This document shows, piece by piece, positions 36,542-45,534 of a stretch of DNA of 64,000 bases (the first letter of the stretch is position 1; each line of letters starts with the position of its first letter). Source of the stretch: Barthelona sp. PCE. Lineage: Eukaryota > Metamonada: BaSk clade. Below the pieces are notes generated by a model. That model was not told where the DNA came from, did no database searches, and saw nothing but the letters and a program-made list of their open reading frames with translations. The DNA is taken from positions 1,922,001 through 1,986,000 of the forward strand of contig JAUFOR010000008.1 in the NCBI GenBank assembly GCA_040285745.1, written 5' to 3'. The translations under genes were made by a program, and so were the position numbers.

Positions 36542-39500
36542 TTATTGCAGTAAATTTAAAGAAATTTCATCTGTCTTATGTTTTGAATCCCTACGTGAGC
36601 CAACTGTACCATAAACAAGGAGTATTATTGTTATTAAAGGAATAAGTGCAACATAATAAAAATGAATAGCCGTTTTTAACAGAGATAAAAGATATACACA
36701 TACACATAATAGAAGCATTGAAGCAATATATTTCATTGAGATACGGTTCAAAAAATGTTGTGCAAAAGGATCAAAGAATGTGAGGAAAATAAAAATCATA
36801 ATAAGAAAAACAATGCTAGTTAATAAACTCAAACCAAGAGCAGATGAACAAAATGAAGTGACACCACGTAAGAGACATAACCATAATAATGTCAGTGAAT
36901 AATGATTTTTGAACCCAATTCTACATTTTGCACTTTTTGTAGTAAATATAATCACTACAATAATGCAAATAACCTGAACAAGAACCAAAAAAAAATGTGC
37001 AATCATTGAAATTGGGTTTTGGAGATCGATAATGGTGTAATACTGACCGTTTTCATACATATCAAAAATCCAGAAAGACTCCAAAATGTCTTGCACACAA
37101 TAAGGCAAAAAAAGATATGATAATGATGAACAATTCACATAAGACCGTTCTTTAGCACCTACGCCTCTTATAATACCTATCTTATACAAAACAATGGGAA
37201 AAATGCAGATAAAACAAACTGTTACACACTTGTAGAACATTACATAGTTCATAGCAGCAGAAGGATTAATATTCAAGAGATGTGCTGTTGTCATGAACGG
37301 GTTAAAGGCTAAAACAAGCACTATAGACAATGGTGAATTCCCTTCTGTGTCGAAATCAGAAGCAAATGTGAATATCGTCGGGATTGTAAGCAACACCAAA
37401 TCTTTAAACACACGAATGTAATCCCACACATCATAGTCCAGTAGAGCTTCATCTTTGACACGAAATATAGCCGTCCAACGCACTTTATGCCCGTTTTCAT
37501 ACAGCTTCATCATAATGTAGTAGATTGAAAGTTGAAGGAAAATTGCAATGATGAGTAAATTCATCGGACAACGTACCATGCAAGAATCGCTAAATATCTC
37601 AACAATGACGGGTTTTCCATTCATATCATGAACACAGCGAGAGCAAGCCAAACCAGTGTGCATCTTAACACAGCCACTAAATACTTCGACGTCCAGTTCA
37701 ATATTGTTGTAATCGTAGAACCACAACTCTTCTTCACTAATATCAGACATTGAGCGACCTGTCATTCCGACCCATGATGAAGTCTTACAAAACGGCTTGC
37801 TGCATAGGAACTGTATTACACTGGTAGAATTCTCCTCCCCATGCTGAAATTCTACAACAAAATATTGCTGTTGCACGATGTACACATGCTCAGCCTGAGT
37901 GATTTCCTTTGAGATCGAGGCGAGTGGTTCGCAGGATGTTCTATTGTCAAAGGGAGAGAAAGTAGAGCTCTTCCGGCGACAGTTCACACACCTCTCCTCA
38001 GCAACACTGTAGAATAATCCTGGTCGACAATATGGCTCAATCATGTTCCCACTCTTTGCAATGTACATGTCAGCAGTGATCAACACGAACCTGTATTCAG
38101 ACCCAGGTGTCAATCTGGAAAAAATAAAGGTGTTCTCGGACAAGATTGTTCCGTTATACACATTAGAATTGACAAGGGCAACAAAACGGATACTTTTAGC
38201 AATTGTACTGTCTGAAACAATGATTTTAACTCTTGATTCTTCTCCTTTTTCTCCAACAACTTGGAAATGCGGCTCACTGATGGAAAGACTGCTTTCTTGT
38301 TGTTTTGTTGAGACCACAATGCCGTCACAATCACTTTGTGTGATAGTTGCAGTCCTTGTAACAGCGAAAAAAGATTTGTTAGAAAATCCATTGACTTGTG
38401 TTCTTGAGCAAGAGATGTTTCCGTTATACAATATGTTCAACCCCAGAAGGTATTCATTAGATGTTATATTGGAATCCTGCATGTGCAAATATACCGTAGA
38501 ATAAGGAGCAATGATAAAGAAAGAAGAATGAAAGTGCAAATTTGAGAATGTAACATTAATCCGAATATTTTGGTCGTCAACTATATCTGAGCAACTAAAA
38601 AAACTCTGTACGCCACTTATTGTTAAGTCTGTGTTTATGACTTCAATCAAGAACTGATCAGCTAACATGAATAATGCTGATATTTTCACATCAACAATGG
38701 AAATATTTGATATTGACACTGGTAAGTATGCAAATTCAGTAATTTTACCCTGGAATAATATGGGTATTACAATGTTAGAAAAAGTGGAATCAATTATAGT
38801 AGTACTCAAAAAGTAGTTAAACAAAATATTAGCATCATTTGAACTGACGGATTTAAATACACTATTCTCTATTATTATTATATTTAGCTGATCATAAAAG
38901 ACTACATTCTCAAACTTACTGTTAATAAATGACATGTAATTTGAGTTGCTAAAAGGGAAAACTGTGTTGAGAAATTCTGAGTTGTGCACAATAAATAAAT
39001 CTGCTCCCAGTATATTAGAGAGAAACCTTGGATCTGAGACACCAATGTTTATGAATGTAGATGACGTAATATTAAGTGTATTCATTATTGGTAGCAAAAT
39101 TCCACCAACTATAGTAGCCCCATCATATGTCATGTTATGAAAAAACATACAGTCGACTGTCGAGTATACACCTCCGGCGGCAAAATCAAAATAAGCATCA
39201 TATAGTGTTGAGTCTCTGATCGTTAACTGCAAAACGCTAGCTATTTTGACTGGAATTCTTGTTGTGTCCCTTGGTGTTCTAAAATTCTCAATTGTAAACC
39301 TAGATGCAGCGATTAAAATGAATTCAATTTTCGAAAAGCTGCAATTCGAGAATGTTAAAATTCCAATATTTGCATGCAGACCCGACACAAAAGATATATT
39401 TGGCAAATCTGAATTAACAAAGTATATTTTCAGTGCTTCTGCATGTGGCGATACCTGTAATATAACACTAGATTGTGTATATATGCAATTAATTACCTGA

Positions 39501-40300
39501 TTTCTTTCTGCTCCAAAAAACATATAACCTTTTTTAAAAGTTGTATTCATATCACTATATAGAACGTTTTTGATTCTAGCAAGACTTGCCACATCATTGT
39601 TGTAATCTGAGTTGATTATTTTGGTTGAAAAAAATTCCATATGATTGACATCCAACACTGATGAAAAATGTACTGAATTTTGAATACATCTATTGAAACG
39701 TATCGTATCAATATCTATAAAGTTTAAATTGACATTGATCAGTTCGCAATTATCAAATAATAAGGTATTTGATCCTGTTGCAGAAAAACGCACAGTGAAA
39801 GAATCAAAGTGAATTTTGGTGAACGTTGTATTACCCAATACTCTCACGTTATAGACTGTGATAGTAGAGAACCCTATTGATGAGTTTGAAATGTGTAAAT
39901 GACTGATAGTAACTCTTGTTCTGTCCATTGAATTAAGTTCTGAGTCTATGAGCGTAATATTATTTAATTCATTACTTAAGGTGGCAAGCTGGCTGTTCTT
40001 TAAGATTAAAACATGTTCCACAGGATCTAATTGTGGGTTCTCAAGTGTACAGTTGGAAAAATTCAATAATACCTGTGAAGCGTCGCCTATAATTGAATAG
40101 GTCGAATCAGTGACATTATTCATGTATATCGTGGAGCGTGGCCCATTTGATTTCACTTCAAAAAGAAAAGTGCATTCAGAAAGGTCTGAAAAAGTTGTTG
40201 AAAAGCCATCGAAAACATTAATCGTTTCACTTGGGCATTCGTTTGCCTCTAAAAACCCAGTGAAACTCAATAAAAGTAAAACCCAAACAGAGAAATGCAT
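36542..40300 (-). CDS. Beta-helix-type ectodomain with polytopic membrane domain, unknown
   Basis: 1252 aa. Signal peptide about 1-19 (MHFSVWVLLLLSFTGFLEA). Residues about 25-720 consist of short irregular repeats with regularly spaced N, S, I and F residues (e.g. FTISNC-, IENSVFK-, ITSSTFINIG-like turns), the pattern of right-handed parallel beta-helix proteins. A Cys-rich motif (CRPGLFYSVAEERCVNCRRK) lies near 755-790 and resembles GCC2/GCC3-type growth-factor-receptor repeats. Another Cys cluster (GLACSRC, CMVRCP) precedes about nine transmembrane helices from about 913 to 1230. The tail is short and ends SLNLLQ. Large beta-helix surface proteins of this plan occur in some protists; the ligand and function are unknown. 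Confidence 0.85.
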   Translation of the reverse strand: MHFSVWVLLLLSFTGFLEANECPSETINVFDGFSTTFSDLSECTFLFEVKSNGPRSTIYMNNVTDSTYSIIGDASQVLLNFSNCTLENPQLDPVEHVLILKNSQLATLSNELNNITLIDSELNSMDRTRVTISHLHISNSSIGFSTITVYNVRVLGNTTFTKIHFDSFTVRFSATGSNTLLFDNCELINVNLNFIDIDTIRFNRCIQNSVHFSSVLDVNHMEFFSTKIINSDYNNDVASLARIKNVLYSDMNTTFKKGYMFFGAERNQVINCIYTQSSVILQVSPHAEALKIYFVNSDLPNISFVSGLHANIGILTFSNCSFSKIEFILIAASRFTIENFRTPRDTTRIPVKIASVLQLTIRDSTLYDAYFDFAAGGVYSTVDCMFFHNMTYDGATIVGGILLPIMNTLNITSSTFINIGVSDPRFLSNILGADLFIVHNSEFLNTVFPFSNSNYMSFINSKFENVVFYDQLNIIIIENSVFKSVSSNDANILFNYFLSTTIIDSTFSNIVIPILFQGKITEFAYLPVSISNISIVDVKISALFMLADQFLIEVINTDLTISGVQSFFSCSDIVDDQNIRINVTFSNLHFHSSFFIIAPYSTVYLHMQDSNITSNEYLLGLNILYNGNISCSRTQVNGFSNKSFFAVTRTATITQSDCDGIVVSTKQQESSLSISEPHFQVVGEKGEESRVKIIVSDSTIAKSIRFVALVNSNVYNGTILSENTFIFSRLTPGSEYRFVLITADMYIAKSGNMIEPYCRPGLFYSVAEERCVNCRRKSSTFSPFDNRTSCEPLASISKEITQAEHVYIVQQQYFVVEFQHGEENSTSVIQFLCSKPFCKTSSWVGMTGRSMSDISEEELWFYDYNNIELDVEVFSGCVKMHTGLACSRCVHDMNGKPVIVEIFSDSCMVRCPMNLLIIAIFLQLSIYYIMMKLYENGHKVRWTAIFRVKDEALLDYDVWDYIRVFKDLVLLTIPTIFTFASDFDTEGNSPLSIVLVLAFNPFMTTAHLLNINPSAAMNYVMFYKCVTVCFICIFPIVLYKIGIIRGVGAKERSYVNCSSLSYLFLPYCVQDILESFWIFDMYENGQYYTIIDLQNPISMIAHFFLVLVQVICIIVVIIFTTKSAKCRIGFKNHYSLTLLWLCLLRGVTSFCSSALGLSLLTSIVFLIMIFIFLTFFDPFAQHFLNRISMKYIASMLLLCVCVYLLSLLKTAIHFYYVALIPLITIILLVYGTVGSRRDSKHKTDEISLNLLQ

Positions 40301-40774
40301 TAAAAAGAGAAAACAGCCGTTTTATGAATTTCCAAAAAGTCAGTCTTAATCTCAAAATGTACAGTCATAAAATCAAAGATTGAAGAGGCGAAGTACATTT
40401 TCAGTGATGCATCATTTTTTCTTTTATTGTGGGTGTATTACAAATTATTATCTTTTTTTATACGCAATTGTGGTCAAACGCTATCAAACACGTTTAGCTC
40501 CGGATGAAAATCATGTACTTCAGTGTTTGGCCAAAAACGAAACGATTTCTTCATAACATATTTTAACTATTTTAATAGCCAAAAGGAGATTATTAATGAT
40601 ATATATTATCACTAAAACACAAAAATCTTAGTAACCAGTAAATATACTTGTTTTCGTTTTATATCCTTTTCAAACTCTGTTATTTGGGTTTTATTTCATT
40701 AAGAGGGTTAGATATTTTTCATTTATTATCGGTAATGACAGTTAATTTTAATATATCATAAATAGAAGCAAGAA
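40301..40774. other. Divergent intergenic region before the SNM1 gene
   Basis: 474 bp, AT-rich. It contains an inverted 7-mer pair (CAAACAC at 40485-40491 and GTGTTTG at 40523-40529) of uncertain meaning. ATATATCATAAAT lies 17-24 bases before the SNM1 ATG. I see no ORF or recognisable RNA. Confidence 0.4.
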
Positions 40775-42013
40775 ATGTCAGATGGTGAGATTGAGGTTGT
40801 CAAGATGATATCAAAACGCAACATTTCAACCAACAGGACGTTGAAATTGAAGTCATTTGCAACAGTAGAAGCACGACATCGAGTTCCTGGCACAACATTC
40901 ATAGTTGATGGTTTTCGATACAAAAATGCTGTTACTAACCACTATTTTCTCACACATTATCACTCAGATCACTTCTGTGGTGTAACAAAGTGTTTCAATT
41001 TGGGTAAGATTGTTTGTTCACCATTAACTGCGTCCCTTCTTCAAAAAGATTTTCGAGTCACAGACCAGAATCTTGTCATCGTGCTTCCAGGATCATCCAT
41101 CACACTGGAGGGCGTGTTGATTCACGTATTTGATGCAAACCACTGTCCTGGATCATTGATGTTTGTGTTTCATGTTAAAAAACAAACATATGTGCACACT
41201 GGAGATTTTCGATTTGAGAAGAGAAAAATGCAACAATTCTTAGACTACATAAACAACTACAGAGTAAGAACAGTGTTTCTGGATTGCACTTACTTATTGA
41301 ACAGAGTGGCTCACCCACCTCAGAATCCAGTATGCAATTTTTTATTAAACAGTGTTCGCTTCCACCGCATGCGTACTGTGATTCACAAGGACACAGAGGT
41401 GCCTGCGCGTCCTCTGTTTGTGATTGGAGCGTACACAATTGGTAAGGAGCGGCTGGTTGAATATCTTATCAAACATGAGGCTATTAAAGAAGTCTTTTTG
41501 ACAGGAGAGCATCGACGTATTGTGTTCACAGATCTTGGCATATCACATATCTATATTGAACTTGATATATCACACAATGGAAGAGGTGTCACTTATCAAG
41601 GAGAATATAGAAGTGATGTGCTATTTACAAATCTAAAGGATACTAGCTATGTTCACGCCCAAAGGTTGCTTGAGTTTTTTCCTCAGTTCAACCAGGTTAT
41701 CAGCTACCAGCCATCAGGTTGGTCTTATGTGATACCAAAGCGTTTGAATCAGACAAAGGAGCGATATATCTTTTATAAGTTACCATACTCGGAACACTGT
41801 GCATCAAATGAGCTGACAGCGTTTGTTAACGCAGTTAATCCAAAATACATTGTTCCAATAACCGAGTGCGATCCGGTACTACTTGCTCAATTGAAGGATA
41901 CAAAGAAACGTCAGAATAATTGTAAGACTCTTCATCATTTCTTCTCAAACGATAAAAAAAAGCGAAGAAAAAGTGAAGTTGGTGAAAAGAAACAAAAAAT
42001 TATTGTGCTTTAA
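40775..42013 (+). CDS. SNM1/PSO2-family metallo-beta-lactamase DNA nuclease
   Basis: 412 aa. The metallo-beta-lactamase motif HxHxDH is HYHSDH (61-66); further ligands are His123 in DANHCPGS and Asp144 in HTGDFRF. LDCTYL (169-174), a GAYTIGKERL segment and YSEH (338-341) belong to the beta-CASP region of DNA cross-link repair nucleases. The core is near the minimal DCLRE1 size, without an N-terminal UBZ domain. At the C-terminus CKTLHHFF (383-390) followed by KKKRRK resembles a PCNA-interacting box (normally Q at the first position) next to a nuclear signal. Expected roles are interstrand cross-link repair or 5' exonuclease processing of blocked ends. Confidence 0.93.
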   Translation: MSDGEIEVVKMISKRNISTNRTLKLKSFATVEARHRVPGTTFIVDGFRYKNAVTNHYFLTHYHSDHFCGVTKCFNLGKIVCSPLTASLLQKDFRVTDQNLVIVLPGSSITLEGVLIHVFDANHCPGSLMFVFHVKKQTYVHTGDFRFEKRKMQQFLDYINNYRVRTVFLDCTYLLNRVAHPPQNPVCNFLLNSVRFHRMRTVIHKDTEVPARPLFVIGAYTIGKERLVEYLIKHEAIKEVFLTGEHRRIVFTDLGISHIYIELDISHNGRGVTYQGEYRSDVLFTNLKDTSYVHAQRLLEFFPQFNQVISYQPSGWSYVIPKRLNQTKERYIFYKLPYSEHCASNELTAFVNAVNPKYIVPITECDPVLLAQLKDTKKRQNNCKTLHHFFSNDKKKRRKSEVGEKKQKIIVL

Positions 42014-42021
42014 ATTAAAAA

Positions 42022-42480
42022 TTACATATTTTGGTTCAGATTGAGTTGTTGCACTTGATGTGATGTTAAGTGTGTATCAATAACGTTCAGGAAATAAGTA
42101 AATAAGTTGACTGTTAGGAGCACCAAACCTATAACCATTACACAAATTATAAAAGCAACATCTATTATTGGTATTACATTCATGTTAAACACCTTACTGA
42201 TATGACCAATGAAGAGACTTATGAACATGACGCCTGTTATGAGCTTTAGAATATCAATAAATATATGTAGTCGGAATTTTGAGCTGTACGAGGGAAGGTA
42301 TCGTTTTGATTCATAACCTGTTCGTTGAATTATCAGGTTACCCCTACTAGGATGCACAAACGATAGAAGAAACTGCACGATCATCACAATATGTAAGTTA
42401 AGCATCTGTTTAGCTTCAATAACTAAAGCAACAACAAAGAACAATAAAAAGACCCTATATCCCCAGCTTACACCGTTCAT
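42022..42480 (-). CDS. Small membrane protein, unknown
   Basis: 152 aa, starting MNGVSWGYRVFLLFFVVALV. About four hydrophobic segments: 9-23, 27-42, 75-93 and 101-127. The loop RTGYESKRYLPSYSSKFR is polar and probably cytosolic. No family recognised. It is convergent with the SNM1 gene (8 bp between stops) and divergent from signal peptide peptidase. Confidence 0.7.
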   Translation of the reverse strand: MNGVSWGYRVFLLFFVVALVIEAKQMLNLHIVMIVQFLLSFVHPSRGNLIIQRTGYESKRYLPSYSSKFRLHIFIDILKLITGVMFISLFIGHISKVFNMNVIPIIDVAFIICVMVIGLVLLTVNLFTYFLNVIDTHLTSHQVQQLNLNQNM

Positions 42481-42593
42481 ACACTGCCAAAACCTTAAGC
42501 AAGGATGATAAAGATGAATAAATGCTCAAGCAAATTAGATCAACGGATAGTAGCCCATTCAATATTTTTCTTCTCTTTCGTACATCATATAAG

Positions 42594-43688
42594 ATGGTTG
42601 TGAGCGAGATTGTGGGGTTTTTGTTCAGAATTTTACCTGTTCCTGAAGTATATGTTTCAATGTCAGTTTTAGTTGTCGTTGCCATTGCTTTGGTACATTT
42701 GGGAAGTCATTTGAGTGATCTCTCCAAAAAGAACGAGGGATCTGTTCAATTCGTATCGTATGATTCAATGAAAACGAGTGATGTTGCACTATTTCCGATT
42801 GTTGCCGGTGCAGCTTTAACAGGACTCTTTGTCGCTATGAAGTTCTTCGGAAAGGAGTTGGTGAACAAGTTGATGGGTTTCTATTTCTTTGCTGTTGCCA
42901 GTATTTCAATGGCTTATCTTTTAGTGGTTCTTATGTCATTAAGGGAGACTGAAGAGTCAATTAAGGAGTCTATGTGGTTCGGAAATGTCACTATGAGATT
43001 CCCTATTCCGTTCTATAAATCAGTATCGTTCTCTTTCTGTTTGTTGCACATAATTGGTTTCTTTCTGGGTATGATTATCAGTGCTCTGTATCATACAGAG
43101 AAGCATTGGCTCCTGGCCAACACACTTGCTGCAATTTTCACCGTTATGGGAATTATTGAGTTTCCTTTTGTGAAATACTCACACTGTGCTGCTCTTCTCG
43201 GCCTTTTGTTTTTGTATGACATTTTTTTTGTGTACTTCACACCCATCATGATCAGTGTTGCATCGAATCTCGATCTTCCTATTAAGTTACTCTTCCCTAG
43301 AAATCAGTTGTGCACAGAGTTTTCGCTTTTGGGACTTGGTGATCTGGTGATTCCTGCTATGCTGTTGAGTAACCTGCGCATGTCAGGAAGACACTACAAA
43401 AAGACACTTGTTGCATATGGTTGTAGTCTTTTCATCGCTGTGTTCTTTGCGGTATATTTTAAGCATGGTCAACCTGCTTTGTTATACATTGTCCCTGCCA
43501 TTCTTTTGGTCTCCACACTCGGAGCGCTCATCAAGGGTGATTTTAAGGAGATGGTCGGGTATCGCTTTGTAGTCGAAGATGTGAAAGAGGAAGAGTGCGG
43601 TGGCAGTCAGGAAGAAGCTGAAGAATGCGATGAGACTGAAGAAGTTGCATGTGAACAATTGCAGGACATAGACGAGCAAGTTGAATAA
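42594..43688 (+). CDS. Signal peptide peptidase (intramembrane aspartyl protease)
   Basis: 364 aa from the ATG at 42594, which follows ATCATATAAG (TCA 7 bases upstream). A more upstream ATG at 42522 would add 24 polar residues and is less likely. Catalytic motifs: YD at about 208-209 (FLYDIFFVYFTP), GLGD at about 247-250 and PAL at about 294-296 (QPALLYIVP), with about nine membrane segments. The enzyme cleaves residual signal peptides and type II membrane proteins in the ER membrane. The tail is Glu-rich and lacks the KKxx-type end of the animal enzyme. Confidence 0.95.
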   Translation: MVVSEIVGFLFRILPVPEVYVSMSVLVVVAIALVHLGSHLSDLSKKNEGSVQFVSYDSMKTSDVALFPIVAGAALTGLFVAMKFFGKELVNKLMGFYFFAVASISMAYLLVVLMSLRETEESIKESMWFGNVTMRFPIPFYKSVSFSFCLLHIIGFFLGMIISALYHTEKHWLLANTLAAIFTVMGIIEFPFVKYSHCAALLGLLFLYDIFFVYFTPIMISVASNLDLPIKLLFPRNQLCTEFSLLGLGDLVIPAMLLSNLRMSGRHYKKTLVAYGCSLFIAVFFAVYFKHGQPALLYIVPAILLVSTLGALIKGDFKEMVGYRFVVEDVKEEECGGSQEEAEECDETEEVACEQLQDIDEQVE

Positions 43689-43769
43689 ACTCTAGGATTA
43701 TTATTATACCGTTTTTTTTATCGTGATTTTATTGTGATTTTTAAACTATTGATACATAAATTTTTGAGA

Positions 43770-44318
43770 CTAATCCTTAACAGTAGGGTCAATGCGATCA
43801 ATCACCCATTTGAAACCATCCATTAAACCATCTCCAGTCATCGCGCTAGATCCTACAATCATCACATCATGATCTCGTATTTCGTTCATTCCAATTGCCG
43901 CTCCGATTTGATCCGCTGGGAGCGCGGTGGGAAGGTCCTGTTTGTTTGCAAAGAATAGAATCGGAACATTTCTCACATCTGCGTTTTCCAATAAACAAAC
44001 CAGTTCATCTCGTACAAGTGCAAGTCTTAGTTCGTCGGTTGAGTCTATGACAAAGATTATGGCATCTACAGAGTTCAAATATCTGACCCACAACGTACCT
44101 CTGTATCTACCTGCTCCTGACATGTCGTATACCTCAAGCTTAGCGTTCTCAAAGGTCAGAACACGTTCTTCCTGGCCGACAGTGGGTACCATGCTTTCGA
44201 TAGATGTCTCTTTTCCAGTTAAGTGAGAGTTAATTTTGGTTAGAATTGATGACTTGCCCGCGTTCTGTAATCCGAGGCATACCAGCTTGCTCGATGGCTT
44301 AGAAGAGAATACACCCAT
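43770..44318 (-). CDS. ARL6: ARL6/BBS3 small GTPase lacking the usual catalytic Gln
   Basis: 182 aa Arf-like GTPase. P-loop GLQNAGKS (16-23), Thr46 in switch I, NKQD (125-128). The ARL6 signature is DMSGxGRYR (65-73) followed by LW, IIFVIDSTDELRL and LLENADVRNVPILFFANK. ARL6 recruits the BBSome to ciliary membranes in its GTP form. The residue after DMSG is Ala69 (codon GCA) instead of the Gln that activates water in Arf proteins, and two residues (GT) replace the single Asn before LW. Gly2 could be myristoylated. The 3' end faces the signal peptide peptidase gene; 81 bp separate the stops. Confidence 0.9.
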   Translation of the reverse strand: MGVFSSKPSSKLVCLGLQNAGKSSILTKINSHLTGKETSIESMVPTVGQEERVLTFENAKLEVYDMSGAGRYRGTLWVRYLNSVDAIIFVIDSTDELRLALVRDELVCLLENADVRNVPILFFANKQDLPTALPADQIGAAIGMNEIRDHDVMIVGSSAMTGDGLMDGFKWVIDRIDPTVKD

Positions 44319-44501
44319 GATTTATTGCTGAAACAAGCAAAGTAAGGGAGGAAAAAAGAAAAACAATGGTTCAGTCCAAAAATAGCAAAATCTGTATGAA
44401 TGGCTGGTAAAAGTCAACGGCACACTCAATTTCAAAGTATATATTTTGCGTAAACATTTTGCCTGATTATAATGAACCATTTTGGACACTATGTTTACTA
44501 C

Positions 44502-45227
44502 TTATTCTTCTTCAACCTGGATGATGTTCCCAGGGGGAGTGATCCATGGCGCCATGCTCAGATCCTTGGGGTCAGACCAAACTTCACCACAAGGCTCAAA
44601 ATGATCAATATTCCAGAAACCCTTACAAAAAGCAAATCCCTCTTCATAGTTGAAGTGAAGCTTACCCTTGGAACACTTGGGGCATGCGGGGAAAGCTCCA
44701 TTAAGACGACCAAAGCAAACTTTCTCCATTAGATCGTTCTTCTTGCCAGTTTGAACTTGTCTGTTTGCCTTAAGCTCATCCTTCAGCTTAGGACAGGTTA
44801 ATTTCTTGAGAGAGAAGACTTCATCTTCTTCCGGTAACTTCCAGTTCTCAAGAGCACCAAGTTTACGAGGCAAACCTCCTTCTTCATCTTCATCAAGTTC
44901 TTCCTTTTTGGACTCATCTTCAGAGTCAGTTTCTTCTTCTTCCTCATCAATCTTGCTGGGATCACTACCGAAATGTGCCAGAAGAATCTCTTGATTCTCT
45001 TCTTCTAAAGTTTCATAGTTGGAGATTTCTTCTACAACCAGTCGAGATGTGCTTAAACAGGTAGCATGGTGATATTCCTTGTTCCTGACCATCATGCCTC
45101 TGCTGGCTAAATAGCGTTGAGTTTCGATCATGACACGTAAAGCGTCTTTTTCAATTTTGTTGCTGCAAGTACGGCATTTTGCACGGCCACTTGGTGACAA
45201 TTCTGCAGTGTATGTTGGAGCTACCAT
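44502..45227 (-). CDS. PARP-type zinc finger/PADR1 protein without ADP-ribosyltransferase domain
   Basis: 241 aa. Residues 5-60 form a zf-PARP finger (ligands C18, C21, H54, C57), which in PARP1 and DNA ligase III recognises DNA nicks. An acidic linker at about 93-117 is followed by a SAP-like helix pair (SLKKLTCPKLKDEL, 139-152) and a PADR1-type zinc ribbon with C182, C185, C201 and C213 and the GEVWSDP end. The order matches the front half of PARP1 Zn1-PADR1, but the protein stops after PADR1 (VEEE), so there is no WGR or catalytic domain. A DNA-break sensor or adaptor is inferred. Confidence 0.9.
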   Translation of the reverse strand: MVAPTYTAELSPSGRAKCRTCSNKIEKDALRVMIETQRYLASRGMMVRNKEYHHATCLSTSRLVVEEISNYETLEEENQEILLAHFGSDPSKIDEEEEETDSEDESKKEELDEDEEGGLPRKLGALENWKLPEEDEVFSLKKLTCPKLKDELKANRQVQTGKKNDLMEKVCFGRLNGAFPACPKCSKGKLHFNYEEGFAFCKGFWNIDHFEPCGEVWSDPKDLSMAPWITPPGNIIQVEEE

Positions 45228-45534
45228 TTATACTTTAAAAAATGTATTTGAATAACAATGAAAATAGTTAAAAAAAGGAAAACAGGTTTTTTTTGCCTAT
45301 GTACAAAATTGGACATGGAAAAGTAGCTAAACCATGATTATTAAAGCTTTTCTGAAGAGTAAGCTTCTGTAAGAAAACGTTGCGACTTGATACTTTTTGT
45401 TTTGCTTTGCCAAAGTTCGTCTGAAACGAATAAAAAACCTTAAAACGAGATATTTTTACAATATAGTGGATACCTGCAATAGTGTTGCACATGTTGAACA
45501 AGAAAAAAAGAACATAAATGTCAAAAAGCTACTA
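45228..45534. other. Intergenic spacer between tyrosine phosphatase and PARP-finger genes
   Basis: 307 bp, A/T-rich, with T and A runs. A minus-strand reading frame of about 73 codons (45268-45492) has no recognisable similarity and no supporting context, so I leave it uncalled. Confidence 0.35.

Noticed and set aside
40485-40529. CAAACAC/GTGTTTG inverted 7-mers with a 31-base loop
   Set aside because: Expected by chance in AT-rich spacer; no box C/D or other RNA landmarks.
45268-45501. Minus-strand reading frame of about 77 codons between the PTP and PARP-finger genes
   Set aside because: Opens at TTG; from its first ATG about 74 codons with no recognisable domain, odd composition and no support; a splice-like GTATCC...TTTCAG inside lacks the CTAAC branch motif.
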